33,306 nucleotides of DNA from an uncultured Prevotellaceae bacterium (GCA_900316505.1 ONDH01000036.1:1-33306); one strand, 5' to 3'. Shown: positions 7,374-16,415, counted from the first letter of the stretch. A program made the numbers and translations. Notes: generated from the sequence alone by a model not told the origin.

Positions 7374-8366
7374 ATGGCAATTACCATACAGGAAATCAAC
7401 GAGCTTCGCAAGAAGACTCAGGCAGGTCTCATGGACTGTAAGAAGGCTCTTACTGAGGCTAACGGTGACATGGAAGCTGCTATGGAAATCCTTCGCAAGA
7501 AGGGTCAGCTCGTGGCCGCTAAGCGTTCTGACCGCGATGCAGCAGAGGGTTGCGTACTTGCAAAGGTAGATGGCAACTACGGTGCTATGATTGCACTGAA
7601 GTGCGAGACTGACTTCGTAGCAAAGAATGCTGACTTCGTGGCACTCGCCACCAAGATCATCGACGCTGTTGTAGCCAACAAGTGCAAGAGCATGGATGAG
7701 GTGAACAACCTCACCATCGATGGCGAGAACATCAAGGACGCTATCACCAACCGTTCAGGTGTGACTGGTGAGAAGATGGAGCTCGACGGCTTCAACTATG
7801 TGGAAGGCGAGGACATCGTTGCTTACAACCACATGAACCAGAACTTCCTCTGCGCTCTCGTAGTGCTGAACAAGAAGGGCTTCGAAGAGGCTGGTAAGGG
7901 CGTAGCTATGCAGGTTGCAGCTATGTCTCCCATCGCACTCGACGCTGATTCTGTTCCACAGGACGTGAAGGATGCTGAAACTCGCAACGCCGTTGACAAG
8001 GCTAAGCAGAACCAGATTGGCAAGGCTGTTGAGAACGCACTGAAGAAGGCTGGCATCAACCCTGCACACGTTGACTCTGAGGATCACATCGAATCTAACA
8101 CTGCCAAGGGTTGGATCACTCCAGAAGAGGCTGCCAAGGCTCGTGAAATCAAGGCTACTGTTGCCAAGGAAGCTGAGGCTAACCTGAAGGAGCAGATGAT
8201 TGAGAACATCGCCAAAGGTATGGTCGCTAAGTTCTACAAGGAGAACTGCCTCCTTGAGCAGGCTTACATCGATGATAACAAGGTTTCTGTTGCTCAGTAC
8301 CTCAAGAGTATCGATAAAGACCTCACTGTTACAGACTTCAAGCGTTTCACTCTCCGTGCAGAGTAA
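7374..8366 (+). CDS. tsf: Elongation factor Ts
   Basis: Guanine-nucleotide exchange factor for EF-Tu, cytosolic, 330 residues. The N-terminal UBA-like domain (about 1-45) contains LRKKTQAGLMDCKKAL. The core starts with the signature TDFVAKN (79-85), whose Asp-Phe pair is known to disrupt Mg2+ binding in EF-Tu. Two EF-Ts core repeats follow, and the protein is somewhat longer than the roughly 280-residue E. coli form, mostly between the repeats and at the C-terminus. It is last in the rplM-rpsI-rpsB-tsf operon and is followed by a strong hairpin terminator. Confidence 0.97.
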   Translation: MAITIQEINELRKKTQAGLMDCKKALTEANGDMEAAMEILRKKGQLVAAKRSDRDAAEGCVLAKVDGNYGAMIALKCETDFVAKNADFVALATKIIDAVVANKCKSMDEVNNLTIDGENIKDAITNRSGVTGEKMELDGFNYVEGEDIVAYNHMNQNFLCALVVLNKKGFEEAGKGVAMQVAAMSPIALDADSVPQDVKDAETRNAVDKAKQNQIGKAVENALKKAGINPAHVDSEDHIESNTAKGWITPEEAAKAREIKATVAKEAEANLKEQMIENIAKGMVAKFYKENCLLEQAYIDDNKVSVAQYLKSIDKDLTVTDFKRFTLRAE

Positions 8367-8386
8367 TATGATTCGCACATTCAATA

Positions 8387-8420
8387 AAGCGGGATGCATT
8401 CATTCGAGTGCATCCCGCTT
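8387..8420. terminator. Bidirectional terminator between tsf and the lipoprotein gene
   Basis: Perfect 12-bp stem AAGCGGGATGCA (8387-8398) and TGCATCCCGCTT (8409-8420) with a 10-base loop. It lies between converging genes and can serve both, although the T-run on the plus strand is interrupted. Confidence 0.8.
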
Positions 8421-8424
8421 CATT

Positions 8425-8970
8425 TTACTTCTTCAGCTTCCGCTCAAAGAACCGTATCTTCGTAAGTGTCTTCTCGCGAGTCTTACGAGCGATGTCGAGG
8501 TCATGCATAGCTTTGGCGAAGGTGAAGCAGCGGTGAACATCGTCACGCTGCCGTGCGGAAAGTCCTGTAGGCAGGAGAGACTGATAGTCAGAACTATCAA
8601 GATTCACTTCTGTGAACGTGTAGCGCCGCTTCCCATCAATATTGACAAGCAACATCTTACCACTTTCCTCCACTTCAGGGAAGAACGTGAAGCGCTCCTT
8701 GCTCCCTTTATATGCAGGCAACACCCAATAACCCATGGTTTGATACTTCTCCTGTTTCTCGAACACAAAATGCCGCTTCTCATCCTCCACATTCAGAGTG
8801 GAGAAAGTGATAATACTATCAAGTTTTGTCAGTTCTGCTTGAGCTTGAGCAAGTTCTGTAGAATCTTTCTGATGGATAGCCTCGCGAAACTCCTCGGCTC
8901 TATCGGTTTTCCGTTCTTGACATGCCAACAAAAGCAGCACAGCCAGCAATAAGATGATGTTTCTTGTCAT
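8425..8970 (-). CDS. Uncharacterised lipoprotein
   Basis: A 181-residue protein with a lipoprotein signal peptide: basic start, hydrophobic stretch, and lipobox LLAC with Cys17 as predicted lipidation site. A charged helical segment (about 20-55, rich in Glu, Gln and Lys) may be a coiled coil. It is followed by a beta-rich part containing MGYWVLPAYKGSKERFTFFP and a basic C-terminal helix. I recognise no known functional domain. Monocistronic, converging on tsf. A TAACTTTG-like -7 element (8999-9006) lies upstream but without a good -33 partner. Confidence 0.75.
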   Translation of the reverse strand: MTRNIILLLAVLLLLACQERKTDRAEEFREAIHQKDSTELAQAQAELTKLDSIITFSTLNVEDEKRHFVFEKQEKYQTMGYWVLPAYKGSKERFTFFPEVEESGKMLLVNIDGKRRYTFTEVNLDSSDYQSLLPTGLSARQRDDVHRCFTFAKAMHDLDIARKTREKTLTKIRFFERKLKK

Positions 8971-8998
8971 TTCGGTTATAAGTTTAGGATTCTGCTTG

Positions 8999-9006
8999 CA
9001 AAGTTA
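8999..9006 (-). promoter_or_regulatory. Possible -7 element for the lipoprotein gene
   Basis: Minus-strand TAACTTTG 28 bases upstream of the ATG. No TTG is found at the expected distance of 19-21 bases, so the promoter is incomplete or weak. Confidence 0.4.
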
Positions 9007-9114
9007 CGAAGAAAATATGAGAAACTGACATCCTATTCGGTCATTTTCTCTCTTGTTTCTTGCCAAATATTCAAAAAAGACAGCGACTTTAGTTCCTTTT
9101 TTCTCATTTTTCTT

Positions 9115-9122
9115 TAACTTTG
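9115..9122 (+). promoter_or_regulatory. -7 element of the cca promoter
   Basis: TAACTTTG, with TTC instead of TTG at the expected -33 position (9093). It ends 23 bases before the ATG at 9146. It would exclude the longer open frame that begins at 9053, because that start lies upstream of the promoter. Confidence 0.5.
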
Positions 9123-9145
9123 CACTATCAGAAAAAAAATCACTC

Positions 9146-10660
9146 ATGAAGATACTCACTCATGACGACATACTCAAGCAGCTTGACCACCCCTTCTTCC
9201 GTCTCATCTCCGATACAGCAGAAGAGTTGAAGTTGGATTGTTATGTCATCGGAGGATGGGTAAGAGACCTCTATTTGGAGCGTCCATCCAGCGACATTGA
9301 CATCGTGGTGGTGGATGAAACAAAACAGACCAAGCGACCGGGCATTGCGCTTGCCGAATCCTTGCGCCACAAATTAGGCAAGAAAGCTCACATCGCCATC
9401 TACAAGAACTTCGGCACGGCACAATTGAAGCATAAAAGTTTGGAGATTGAGTTCGTTGGAGCAAGAAAAGAAAGCTATGACCGCAACTCGCGAAAGCCTG
9501 TGACGGAAGACGGGACATTGGAAGAAGACCAGAACCGTCGCGACTTCACCATCAACGCGATGGCACTCTGTCTAAATAAAGACCGATTTGGCGAGTTGGT
9601 CGATCCTTTCGATGGACTAGCAGACATGGAAGACAAGACTATCGCCACCCCACTCGATCCAGACATTACTTTCAGCGATGACCCTTTACGGATGATGCGT
9701 TGCATCCGGTTTGCCACACAGTTGAATTTTCACATCGAAGAAGACACGTTTGAGGCTCTGAGCCGCAACAAAGAACGCATCAAAATCATCTCAGCAGAAC
9801 GTATTGCGGAGGAACTGAACAAGATACTGCTCTCCCCCGCTCCGTCTAAGGGATTCGTTGAATTAGAACGCTGTGGGCTGCTACCGCTGATATTCCCAGA
9901 ATTGGCATTGTTGCAAGGCGTGGAGACGAAAGACGGTAAAGCGCACAAGGACAACTTCTATCACACGTTGGAGGTGCTTGACAATGTAGCAAAAGCCACA
10001 GCCACCCCTGCAGACATATCAGAAGGGAACGGCAATTGGGATTCACCGAAAGACCACATCCTTTGGCTACGCTGGGCAGCACTGCTACACGACATCGGCA
10101 AACCCAAGTCCAAGCGCTTTGACCCTATTCAAGGCTGGACATTCCACAACCATAACGACATCGGCGAGAAGATGATTCCAAGTATCTTCCGACGCATGAA
10201 ACTCCCCATGAACGAAAAGATGAAGTTCGTGCAGAAGCTCGTGCAGATGCATATGCGTCCTATCGCCATTGCCGACTCAGAAGTAACCGACAGCGCAGTG
10301 AGAAGGCTGCTCTTCGACGCAGGAGATGACATCGACGACCTAATGTTGCTTTGCACCGCTGACATCACCTCAAAAAATGATTTGAAGAAGAAGAAGTTTG
10401 CAGACAACTATATCACCGTTCGCACCAAGCTGGTGGAAATAGAGGAAAAAGACCGTATCCGCAACTTCCAGCCACCTATCAGTGGTGAAGACATAATGGA
10501 GATGTTTGGCTTGAACCCCTGCAAGGAGGTGGGTATTCTAAAGACTGCCATCAAAGACGCGATTCTCGACGGAAAGATTCCTAATGAATACGACCCTGCA
10601 GAGGCATTGCTCATCGAGGAAGCAAAGAAGCTCGGACTCAACACAATAACTACTAACTAA
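9146..10660 (+). CDS. cca: CCA tRNA nucleotidyltransferase with HD domain
   Basis: Adds or repairs the 3' CCA end of tRNAs from CTP and ATP; cytosolic, 504 residues. The nucleotidyltransferase head has GGWVRD (36-41) and the metal-binding pair Asp50/Asp52 in SDIDIV. It is followed by RRDFTINAMAL, DPLRMMRCIRFA and ERIAEELNKIL, the standard order for class II enzymes. An HD domain follows with His315-Asp316 in LLHDIGKPKSK, which in homologues gives phosphohydrolase activity. The start at 9146 is chosen because the -7 element lies at 9115-9122; the open frame extends further but the extra 31 residues are not family-like. Confidence 0.92.
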   Translation: MKILTHDDILKQLDHPFFRLISDTAEELKLDCYVIGGWVRDLYLERPSSDIDIVVVDETKQTKRPGIALAESLRHKLGKKAHIAIYKNFGTAQLKHKSLEIEFVGARKESYDRNSRKPVTEDGTLEEDQNRRDFTINAMALCLNKDRFGELVDPFDGLADMEDKTIATPLDPDITFSDDPLRMMRCIRFATQLNFHIEEDTFEALSRNKERIKIISAERIAEELNKILLSPAPSKGFVELERCGLLPLIFPELALLQGVETKDGKAHKDNFYHTLEVLDNVAKATATPADISEGNGNWDSPKDHILWLRWAALLHDIGKPKSKRFDPIQGWTFHNHNDIGEKMIPSIFRRMKLPMNEKMKFVQKLVQMHMRPIAIADSEVTDSAVRRLLFDAGDDIDDLMLLCTADITSKNDLKKKKFADNYITVRTKLVEIEEKDRIRNFQPPISGEDIMEMFGLNPCKEVGILKTAIKDAILDGKIPNEYDPAEALLIEEAKKLGLNTITTN

Positions 10661-10669
10661 ACAACGTCT

Positions 10670-11860
10670 ATGATCAAGTATTTTACAACTTTCTTTTTCT
10701 ATATCATCCTGACAGTACAAACAGCCACAGCACAATCTGTCACCGATGAGAATCGAGCAACGGGGAAGCAACTCCTAGCAGAACTTACTGCTGCCATCAC
10801 GAAAGTCAATGACTATTGGCAGAGCCATAACTCGCCCAAGTGCCGCGCCTTCTGGGACAATGCCGCCTACTTCACAGCAAACCAAAAGGTCTATCAGCGG
10901 ACACACAAGAAGGAATATCTTGATTATGCCATCCAATGGGCAGAATACAATCATTGGCAAGGAGCTACACAGAAAGACAAAAGCAAGTGGCAGTACAAGA
11001 CCTATGGCGAAGGCATGGATCATGTACTTTTCGCCGACTGGCAAATCTGCTTCCAAGTCTATATCGACCTCTACAAACGGGAACATCGTGCTGAGCGCAT
11101 CGAACGAGCATTGGAAGTGATGTGCTACCAGGCATCGACCCAAGAGAAGGACTATTGGTGGTGGTCGGATGCCCTCTACATGGGTCTGCCCATCTTCTCG
11201 AAGCTCTACACCGTCACCCATGACCAAAAACTGCTCGACAAACAATACGAGTGCTTCAAATGGACGGACAGCCTGCTCTTCGACACCGAGGCACAACTCT
11301 ATTATCGTGATGCAAAGTACGTCTATCCAAAGGTAAAGACCGCCTGCAACGACGGCAAGTCCTTCTGGGCACGAGGCGACGGATGGGTGCTCGCAGGCTT
11401 GGCACAAGTGCTGGAAGATCTGCCACGGGATTGCAAATATCGTCCGTTTTATATTGACCGTTTCAAGAAACTAGCTGAAGGAGTTGCTCAATGCCAACAG
11501 CCCGAAGGACATTGGACACGCTCAATGCTCTGTCCCGACGATGCCCCAGGCTATGAGACCTCCGGCACCGCCTTCTTCACGTACGGTATTCTGTGGGGCG
11601 TGAACAACGGCATTCTCCACCCTGACCAATACAGAGAGACCATCAAGAAGGCATACAAATATCTGTTCGAAGTGGCACTCCAACCTGACGGCAGCATTGG
11701 CTACGTACAGCCCATCGGTGAGAAACCCGACCCAACCAAGACCGTCAATGCCAAATCGCAAGCCCCCTTCGGCACAGGTGCATGGCTCTTAGCCGCCTGT
11801 GAATTTTATAATTATTTCATCGACCTCAGTTTGGCAGGACGAACAGCTGGAAAGAAGTAA
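10670..11860 (+). CDS. GH105 family unsaturated glucuronyl/galacturonyl hydrolase
   Basis: A secreted 396-residue (alpha/alpha)6-barrel glycosidase of the GH105 (YteR/YesR) type. Members remove the unsaturated uronic acid left at the non-reducing end after polysaccharide lyases act on rhamnogalacturonan or related glycans. A signal peptide ends near TATAQ (residue 22). Aromatic-rich family motifs include YGEGMDH, WWWSDALYMGLP (Asp167 a catalytic candidate by analogy), FWARGDGWVLAGL and YETSGTAFFTYGILWG. Length is typical. It starts 9 bases after cca and precedes lpxK, an unusual setting: no lyase, SusCD pair or regulator lies beside it. The exact substrate cannot be told from sequence. Confidence 0.85.
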   Translation: MIKYFTTFFFYIILTVQTATAQSVTDENRATGKQLLAELTAAITKVNDYWQSHNSPKCRAFWDNAAYFTANQKVYQRTHKKEYLDYAIQWAEYNHWQGATQKDKSKWQYKTYGEGMDHVLFADWQICFQVYIDLYKREHRAERIERALEVMCYQASTQEKDYWWWSDALYMGLPIFSKLYTVTHDQKLLDKQYECFKWTDSLLFDTEAQLYYRDAKYVYPKVKTACNDGKSFWARGDGWVLAGLAQVLEDLPRDCKYRPFYIDRFKKLAEGVAQCQQPEGHWTRSMLCPDDAPGYETSGTAFFTYGILWGVNNGILHPDQYRETIKKAYKYLFEVALQPDGSIGYVQPIGEKPDPTKTVNAKSQAPFGTGAWLLAACEFYNYFIDLSLAGRTAGKK

Positions 11861-11870
11861 GCCCAAAACT

Positions 11871-11912
11871 CTAAACCCTAAACTCTCAACTCTAAACTCT
11901 AAACCCTCAACC
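11871..11912. repeat. Six exact-length heptamer repeats ahead of lpxK
   Basis: Six consecutive 7-base units of CTAAACC, CTAAACT or CTCAACT/C type, ending 3 bases before the lpxK ATG. They therefore fill the position where a ribosome-binding site would be. A related heptamer array occurs at 29128-29188. Confidence 0.8.
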
Positions 11913-11915
11913 AAA

Positions 11916-12917
11916 ATGGAAGGCGACCACATCAAAATCAACTACTGGCTCCTGCCGCTCTCATGGCTCTACGGGCTGGTAGTAAGCATCAGAAACCTGA
12001 TGTTCGATGTCGGTATGCTCAAATCCAAGACCTTCCCCCTGCCTGTCATCTGCGTTGGCAACATCACCATGGGCGGAACAGGTAAAACACCACACACTGA
12101 GTACCTTATCCGACTGCTGTCGGAGAAGCATCAAGTCGCTGTGCTCAGTCGAGGATACAAACGTCAATCGGAGGGCTATGTTCTTGCCACCCCAACAACA
12201 CCCATGACAGACATCGGGGATGAACCTTACCAAATGAAGCACAAGTTCCCACAGATACACATGGCTGTGGATAAAGATCGCTGTCATGGCATTGCTGAAC
12301 TGATGAAGAAAGAAGTGCAGCCTCCTACAGATGTAGTCATTCTGGATGATGCTTATCAGCACCGTTATGTGAAAGTTGGACTCAATATCCTGCTCATGGA
12401 TTATCATCGTCTCATCTATCTTGACAAGCTACTGCCTGCAGGACGATTGCGCGAATCCTCGTCTGGAACAAAACGTGCTGACATCGTCATTGTCACAAAG
12501 TGTCCGCGCGACATCACACCCATCGAGAGAAAAGGTATTGAGCGTTCTCTAAACATTGAGAATTGGCAGAAGATATTCTTCTCCACTTACACCTATCCAG
12601 ACAACATGAAGGGAATCGGGAACAATCCGTTACTCGTCACTGGCATCGCTTCACCTGAGCAAATGATATATGATCTCCAGAAGATTGTACCAGAATTTGA
12701 TGTGATGAGTTTCCCCGACCACCATCACTTCACTGAGAATGACATCAATAACATTCGCACCCGGGCAGCAGGACGCACGATCCTCACCACTGAAAAGGAC
12801 TCAACCCGTCTGCATGGACTTGAAAACGTAAAAGTCATCCCTATTGAAGTGGAGTTTATTGACGGGAAAGAAGAGTTTGACAACATCATCAGAAACTACG
12901 TAAACACTAAAAAATAA
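11916..12917 (+). CDS. lpxK: Tetraacyldisaccharide 4'-kinase
   Basis: Phosphorylates the 4' position of the lipid A disaccharide at the inner membrane; 333 residues. A hydrophobic N-terminal helix (about 8-25) fits membrane association. The P-loop is GGTGKT (53-58) in GNITMGGTGKTP, followed by LSRGYKR, DEPYQM and DDAYQHR, all LpxK hallmarks. The start at 11916 replaces a longer frame from 11799, which would overlap the GH105 gene and run through the heptamer repeat. The stop codon abuts the thiL ATG, so the two genes are co-translated or at least co-transcribed. Confidence 0.93.
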   Translation: MEGDHIKINYWLLPLSWLYGLVVSIRNLMFDVGMLKSKTFPLPVICVGNITMGGTGKTPHTEYLIRLLSEKHQVAVLSRGYKRQSEGYVLATPTTPMTDIGDEPYQMKHKFPQIHMAVDKDRCHGIAELMKKEVQPPTDVVILDDAYQHRYVKVGLNILLMDYHRLIYLDKLLPAGRLRESSSGTKRADIVIVTKCPRDITPIERKGIERSLNIENWQKIFFSTYTYPDNMKGIGNNPLLVTGIASPEQMIYDLQKIVPEFDVMSFPDHHHFTENDINNIRTRAAGRTILTTEKDSTRLHGLENVKVIPIEVEFIDGKEEFDNIIRNYVNTKK

Positions 12918-13985
12918 ATGGCAACAGAAATAGCAACCCTCGGTGAGTTTGGGCTCATCAAACGACTGACTCAGAACATTGAACCGAAAAACCCCGAAAC
13001 TAAATATGGGGTGGGCGATGATTGTGCAGTGCTGAAATATGGAGAAGACAAGGATGTGCTCGTGACCACCGACCTATTGATGGAGGGAGTCCATTTCGAC
13101 TTGACCTACCTGCCCATGAAACATCTCGGCTATAAAGCGGCGATGGTCAATCTCTCCGACATCTATGCCATGGGAGGAATGCCGAAGCAAATCACTGTCA
13201 GTCTTGCACTGAGCAAGCGTTTCAGTATCGAAGACATGGACGACTTTTACGATGGGCTGAAACTGGCTTGTGAAGCACATGGCGTGGACATAGTAGGAGG
13301 CGACACCACCAGTTCCCGCACCGGACTTGCCATCTCGATCACGGCTATCGGTGAAGTGGAACACGGAAAAGCCATCTACCGCAACGGCGCCAAAGAGACA
13401 GACCTCATTTGCGTGAGCGGAGACCTTGGAGCAGCATATATGGGCTTTCAGCTCCTCGAACGTGAAAAGGAAGTCTATTACAAGCAGATTGAGACAGCCA
13501 AGACTGACGCCGAGCGCATGGCGATTTCACAACCAGACTTCAGTGGACGTGAATATCTGCTTGAACGTCAGATGAAGCCAGAAGCACGACGAGACATCAT
13601 CCTCCAGTTGCGTGAAGCAGGCATTCAACCAACCGCCATGATGGATATCAGCGACGGACTTTCTTCTGAACTGATGCACATCTGCACACAAAGTCATTGT
13701 GGATGCCGCGTTTACGAAGAGCGTATCCCCATCGACTACCAAACTGCAGTGATGGCGGAAGAACTGAACATGAACCTCACCACTGCAGCCCTCAACGGAG
13801 GAGAAGACTACGAGTTGCTATTCACAGTGCCCATCGCTGACCACGAAAAGATCGAGCAAATGGAAGGTGTGAAACTCATTGGGCACATCACAAAGGAAAG
13901 CCTTGGATGCGCACTCATCACGCGCGACGGTGCCGAGTTTGAGCTGAAAGCACAAGGATGGAACCCTCTCAAACAGGACAAATGA
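12918..13985 (+). CDS. thiL: Thiamine-monophosphate kinase
   Basis: Makes thiamine diphosphate from thiamine monophosphate and ATP; cytosolic, 355 residues. Family motifs are GDDCAV (Asp34/Asp35), TTDLLMEGVHF (Asp52), KAAMVNLSDIYAMGG, VGGDTTSS and MMDISDGLSSEL, then LNGGEDYELLFT near the C-terminus. These supply the metal and ATP sites of the PurM-like fold. The ATG follows the lpxK stop with no gap. No other thiamine gene is nearby, so placement seems to reflect operon history rather than pathway. Confidence 0.94.
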   Translation: MATEIATLGEFGLIKRLTQNIEPKNPETKYGVGDDCAVLKYGEDKDVLVTTDLLMEGVHFDLTYLPMKHLGYKAAMVNLSDIYAMGGMPKQITVSLALSKRFSIEDMDDFYDGLKLACEAHGVDIVGGDTTSSRTGLAISITAIGEVEHGKAIYRNGAKETDLICVSGDLGAAYMGFQLLEREKEVYYKQIETAKTDAERMAISQPDFSGREYLLERQMKPEARRDIILQLREAGIQPTAMMDISDGLSSELMHICTQSHCGCRVYEERIPIDYQTAVMAEELNMNLTTAALNGGEDYELLFTVPIADHEKIEQMEGVKLIGHITKESLGCALITRDGAEFELKAQGWNPLKQDK

Positions 13986-14036
13986 CATAAATCATTATAA
14001 TCAACATTAGTATTAACCACTAAAACAACAAAAATC

Positions 14037-14828
14037 ATGAGAGTAATTATTGAACCCGATTACGACTCCCTTTCAAAATGGGCAGCCAACTATGTGGCAA
14101 ATCGTATCATCGAAGCGAACCCAACACCCGAAAAGCCTTTCGTTCTCGGATGTCCTACAGGTTCATCACCACTAGGTCTGTATCGCAACCTGATAGAAAT
14201 GTGCAGCGCAGGTAAAATCTCCTTCCAGAATGTCATCACATTCAACATGGACGAATACGTGAAACTGCCAGAAGACCACCCTGAAAGTTACCACTCTTTT
14301 ATGTGGAATAACTTCTTCAACCACATCGATATCAAGCGCGAGAACGTGCACATTCTTAACGGAAATGCCCCAGACCTCATTGCTGAATGCAATCATTACG
14401 AAGAACTCATTGCTGAAGCAGGTGGCGTTGATCTCTTCATGGGTGGTATTGGTCCTGATGGACACCTCGCTTTCAATGAGCCAGGCAGTTCGTTGTCTTC
14501 ACGCACACGCGTCAAGACACTGACCACTGACACTATCCACGCTAACAGTCGCTTCTTCGACAACGACCTCAGCCTTGTGCCCAAGCAGGCCTTGACTGTC
14601 GGCATTGGTACTGTGATGGATGCCAAAGAGGTCCTCCTCGTGTGCAGCGGTCACAACAAGGCACGTGCCCTCAAGCACTGCATCGACGGTGACATCAGCC
14701 ACAAGTGGACATCATCCATGCTGCAGATGCACCCACACGCTATCGTGGTTTGTGACGAGGCTTCTTGCGACGAGTTGACGGTCGGCACATACAAGTACTA
14801 TCTTGACAAAGAGCGTGGTAATTTGTAA
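14037..14828 (+). CDS. nagB: Glucosamine-6-phosphate deaminase
   Basis: Converts glucosamine 6-phosphate to fructose 6-phosphate and ammonia; cytosolic, 263 residues. Catalytic residues match E. coli NagB in both context and number: Asp72 (FNMDEY), Asp141 and His143 (GPDGHLAFNEPG), Glu148. The phosphate loop is GCPTGSSPLGLY (38-49). Full length. A 51-base A-rich gap separates it from thiL, so it may share that transcript or have its own weak promoter. A strong terminator follows. Confidence 0.95.
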   Translation: MRVIIEPDYDSLSKWAANYVANRIIEANPTPEKPFVLGCPTGSSPLGLYRNLIEMCSAGKISFQNVITFNMDEYVKLPEDHPESYHSFMWNNFFNHIDIKRENVHILNGNAPDLIAECNHYEELIAEAGGVDLFMGGIGPDGHLAFNEPGSSLSSRTRVKTLTTDTIHANSRFFDNDLSLVPKQALTVGIGTVMDAKEVLLVCSGHNKARALKHCIDGDISHKWTSSMLQMHPHAIVVCDEASCDELTVGTYKYYLDKERGNL

Positions 14829-14842
14829 ACCCGCATAAACAC

Positions 14843-14882
14843 AAAAAGAGGGACACCCTTTCATCGGGGTGTCCCTCTTTTT
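14843..14882. terminator. Bidirectional terminator between nagB and gmk
   Basis: A 16-bp stem (14843-14858 with 14867-14882), 8-base loop, A-run on one side and T-run on the other. It is a classic two-way intrinsic terminator for the convergent genes nagB and gmk. Confidence 0.92.
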
Positions 14883-14903
14883 TATTGCCATTGCCTTTGT
14901 CTT

Positions 14904-15482
14904 CTAATCTGCCAAGAAATCCTCCACCAAGGCACGAGCCTCCACTTTTGCAACCTCAAGGTTATCATTGATGACCACCTCATCAAAATGTTCTGCTTGC
15001 TCAAGTTCATACTTGGCACGCTCAACACGCTGGGCAATCACTTCAGGAGCATCAGTGGCACGTTTTTCCAGACGATCACGAAGCTCTTCAATGCTGGGTG
15101 GTTGGATGAAGATGGAAAGAGCGCGTTTGCCATAGAGTTTCTTGATGTTCATGGCGCCATTTACATCCACATCGAAAATAATATTCTCTCCATTAGACAA
15201 CTGTTTATCCACCTGCGACTTCAACGTACCGTAAAACTTGTCGGTATATACCTCTTCATACTCGACAAACTCATCATTGGCAATCTTCTGACGGAACTCT
15301 TCTGGTGTAAGGAAGAAATATTCCACGCCATTCTTCTCCTCGCCACGGGGAGCACGTGAAGTGGCAGAAATCGAGAAATGGAGATTAAGATCTTCTGCAC
15401 CCCCATCTGCCATAATACTGTTGATAATCGTTGACTTACCCGATCCAGATGGAGCGGCAAAAATAATCAGTTTTCCTTCCAT
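14904..15482 (-). CDS. gmk: Guanylate kinase
   Basis: Phosphorylates GMP to GDP; cytosolic, 192 residues. P-loop APSGSGKST (10-18), then the GMP-binding segments SATSRAPRGEE and GVEYFFLTPEEF, FVEYEEVYTDKFYGT, and IIFDVDVNGAMNIKK. Typical length. It starts 2 bases after the yicC stop, so the two form an operon read leftward from the promoter near 16390. In many Bacteroidetes nadD follows gmk; here the terminator and convergent nagB follow instead. Confidence 0.96.
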   Translation of the reverse strand: MEGKLIIFAAPSGSGKSTIINSIMADGGAEDLNLHFSISATSRAPRGEEKNGVEYFFLTPEEFRQKIANDEFVEYEEVYTDKFYGTLKSQVDKQLSNGENIIFDVDVNGAMNIKKLYGKRALSIFIQPPSIEELRDRLEKRATDAPEVIAQRVERAKYELEQAEHFDEVVINDNLEVAKVEARALVEDFLAD

Positions 15483-15484
15483 AC

Positions 15485-16360
15485 TTACATTACATTGAGC
15501 ACTTGCTCCTTAATTTGTTCAAGTTCGTCTTTCATCTTCACCACGATGTTTTGCATCTCCGCCTGATTGGACTTTGAGCCAGTGGTGTTGATTTCGCGAC
15601 CCATTTCCTGAGCGATGAAACCCAGTTTCTTTCCCTGTCCATGACCTTCTTTCATTGTTTCAATGAAGTAGTGGAGATGATTGGTAAGACGCTGTTTCTC
15701 CTCGGAGATGTCAAGTTTCTCTATATAGTAAATCATCTCCTGCTCAAGGCGGTTCTTGTCGTAATCAACGCCAATATATTGTTCTAACGCATCTTGAATA
15801 CGCTGACGAATCTTCTCGGTACGTTCCTTCTCATAAGGTTCTATGGAAGCAAGTAATGCAGCGATGTTGTCAATCTTTTCCTGGAATTTCTTTGCCAAAG
15901 CAAGTCCTTCCTGTTTTCGGAAAGCCACCAGTTCATCTACGGCACCTTCCACAGCTTGGCGGGCTGCGTTCCACTCCTCTTCAGAGAGTTCTTCCACTTC
16001 GGTATGAGTAAACACATCTGGAAGGCGGAGCAATGTCCCATACCAATCCACTGGCTGAGGAAGAGACAAATCATTCTGCATCTGCTCAATTTGCTGCTTA
16101 TAAGAACGCACCAACGCCATATTGAGAGGGGCAGCCTGTGAAGCCTCATCTTTCTCAATCCAAAGTACAAAATCCACCTTGCCGCGTTCCAATTTCTGTT
16201 GAATGATTTGGCGTATTTCCATCTCTTTCTCACGATAGATCGTGGCAATACGTGCCGTCATGTCAAGTGCCTTGCTATTCAGCGACTTCACCTCTGCATG
16301 AATCTTCTTTCCATTATACGCTACGACGCACTTGCCGTAGCCTGTCATTGATTGTATCAT
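15485..16360 (-). CDS. yicC: YicC family endoribonuclease
   Basis: A 291-residue YicC/YloC family protein; family members are RNases, and the E. coli protein has been linked to small-RNA turnover. The N-terminal signature is MIQSMTGYGK, followed by EVKSLNSKALD. The C-terminal region has NRLEQEMIYYIEKLDISEEKQRLTNHLHYF and GKKLGFIAQEMGREINTTGSKS, the conserved catalytic-domain segment. The start at 16360 is chosen by family; the frame continues to 16408, but that extension overlaps the promoter. It is upstream of gmk, a common pairing. Confidence 0.92.
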   Translation of the reverse strand: MIQSMTGYGKCVVAYNGKKIHAEVKSLNSKALDMTARIATIYREKEMEIRQIIQQKLERGKVDFVLWIEKDEASQAAPLNMALVRSYKQQIEQMQNDLSLPQPVDWYGTLLRLPDVFTHTEVEELSEEEWNAARQAVEGAVDELVAFRKQEGLALAKKFQEKIDNIAALLASIEPYEKERTEKIRQRIQDALEQYIGVDYDKNRLEQEMIYYIEKLDISEEKQRLTNHLHYFIETMKEGHGQGKKLGFIAQEMGREINTTGSKSNQAEMQNIVVKMKDELEQIKEQVLNVM

Positions 16361-16383
16361 GATATAGTTTGTTAATTTTCGTG

Positions 16384-16415
16384 CAAAAGTAATGATTTTA
16401 ATTGACAATTGGCAA
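16384..16415 (-). promoter_or_regulatory. Promoter of yicC-gmk
   Basis: Minus-strand TACTTTTG (16384-16391) with TTG (16413-16415) 21 bases upstream. Its elements interleave with those of the divergent tsaB promoter. Confidence 0.55.

Noticed and set aside
7755..8399. 214-codon minus-strand frame opposite tsf
   Set aside because: It is a shadow of the strongly biased codons of tsf, and includes the terminator.
9053..9145. Upstream extension of cca
   Set aside because: It would start before the predicted promoter, and the extra residues do not resemble the family.
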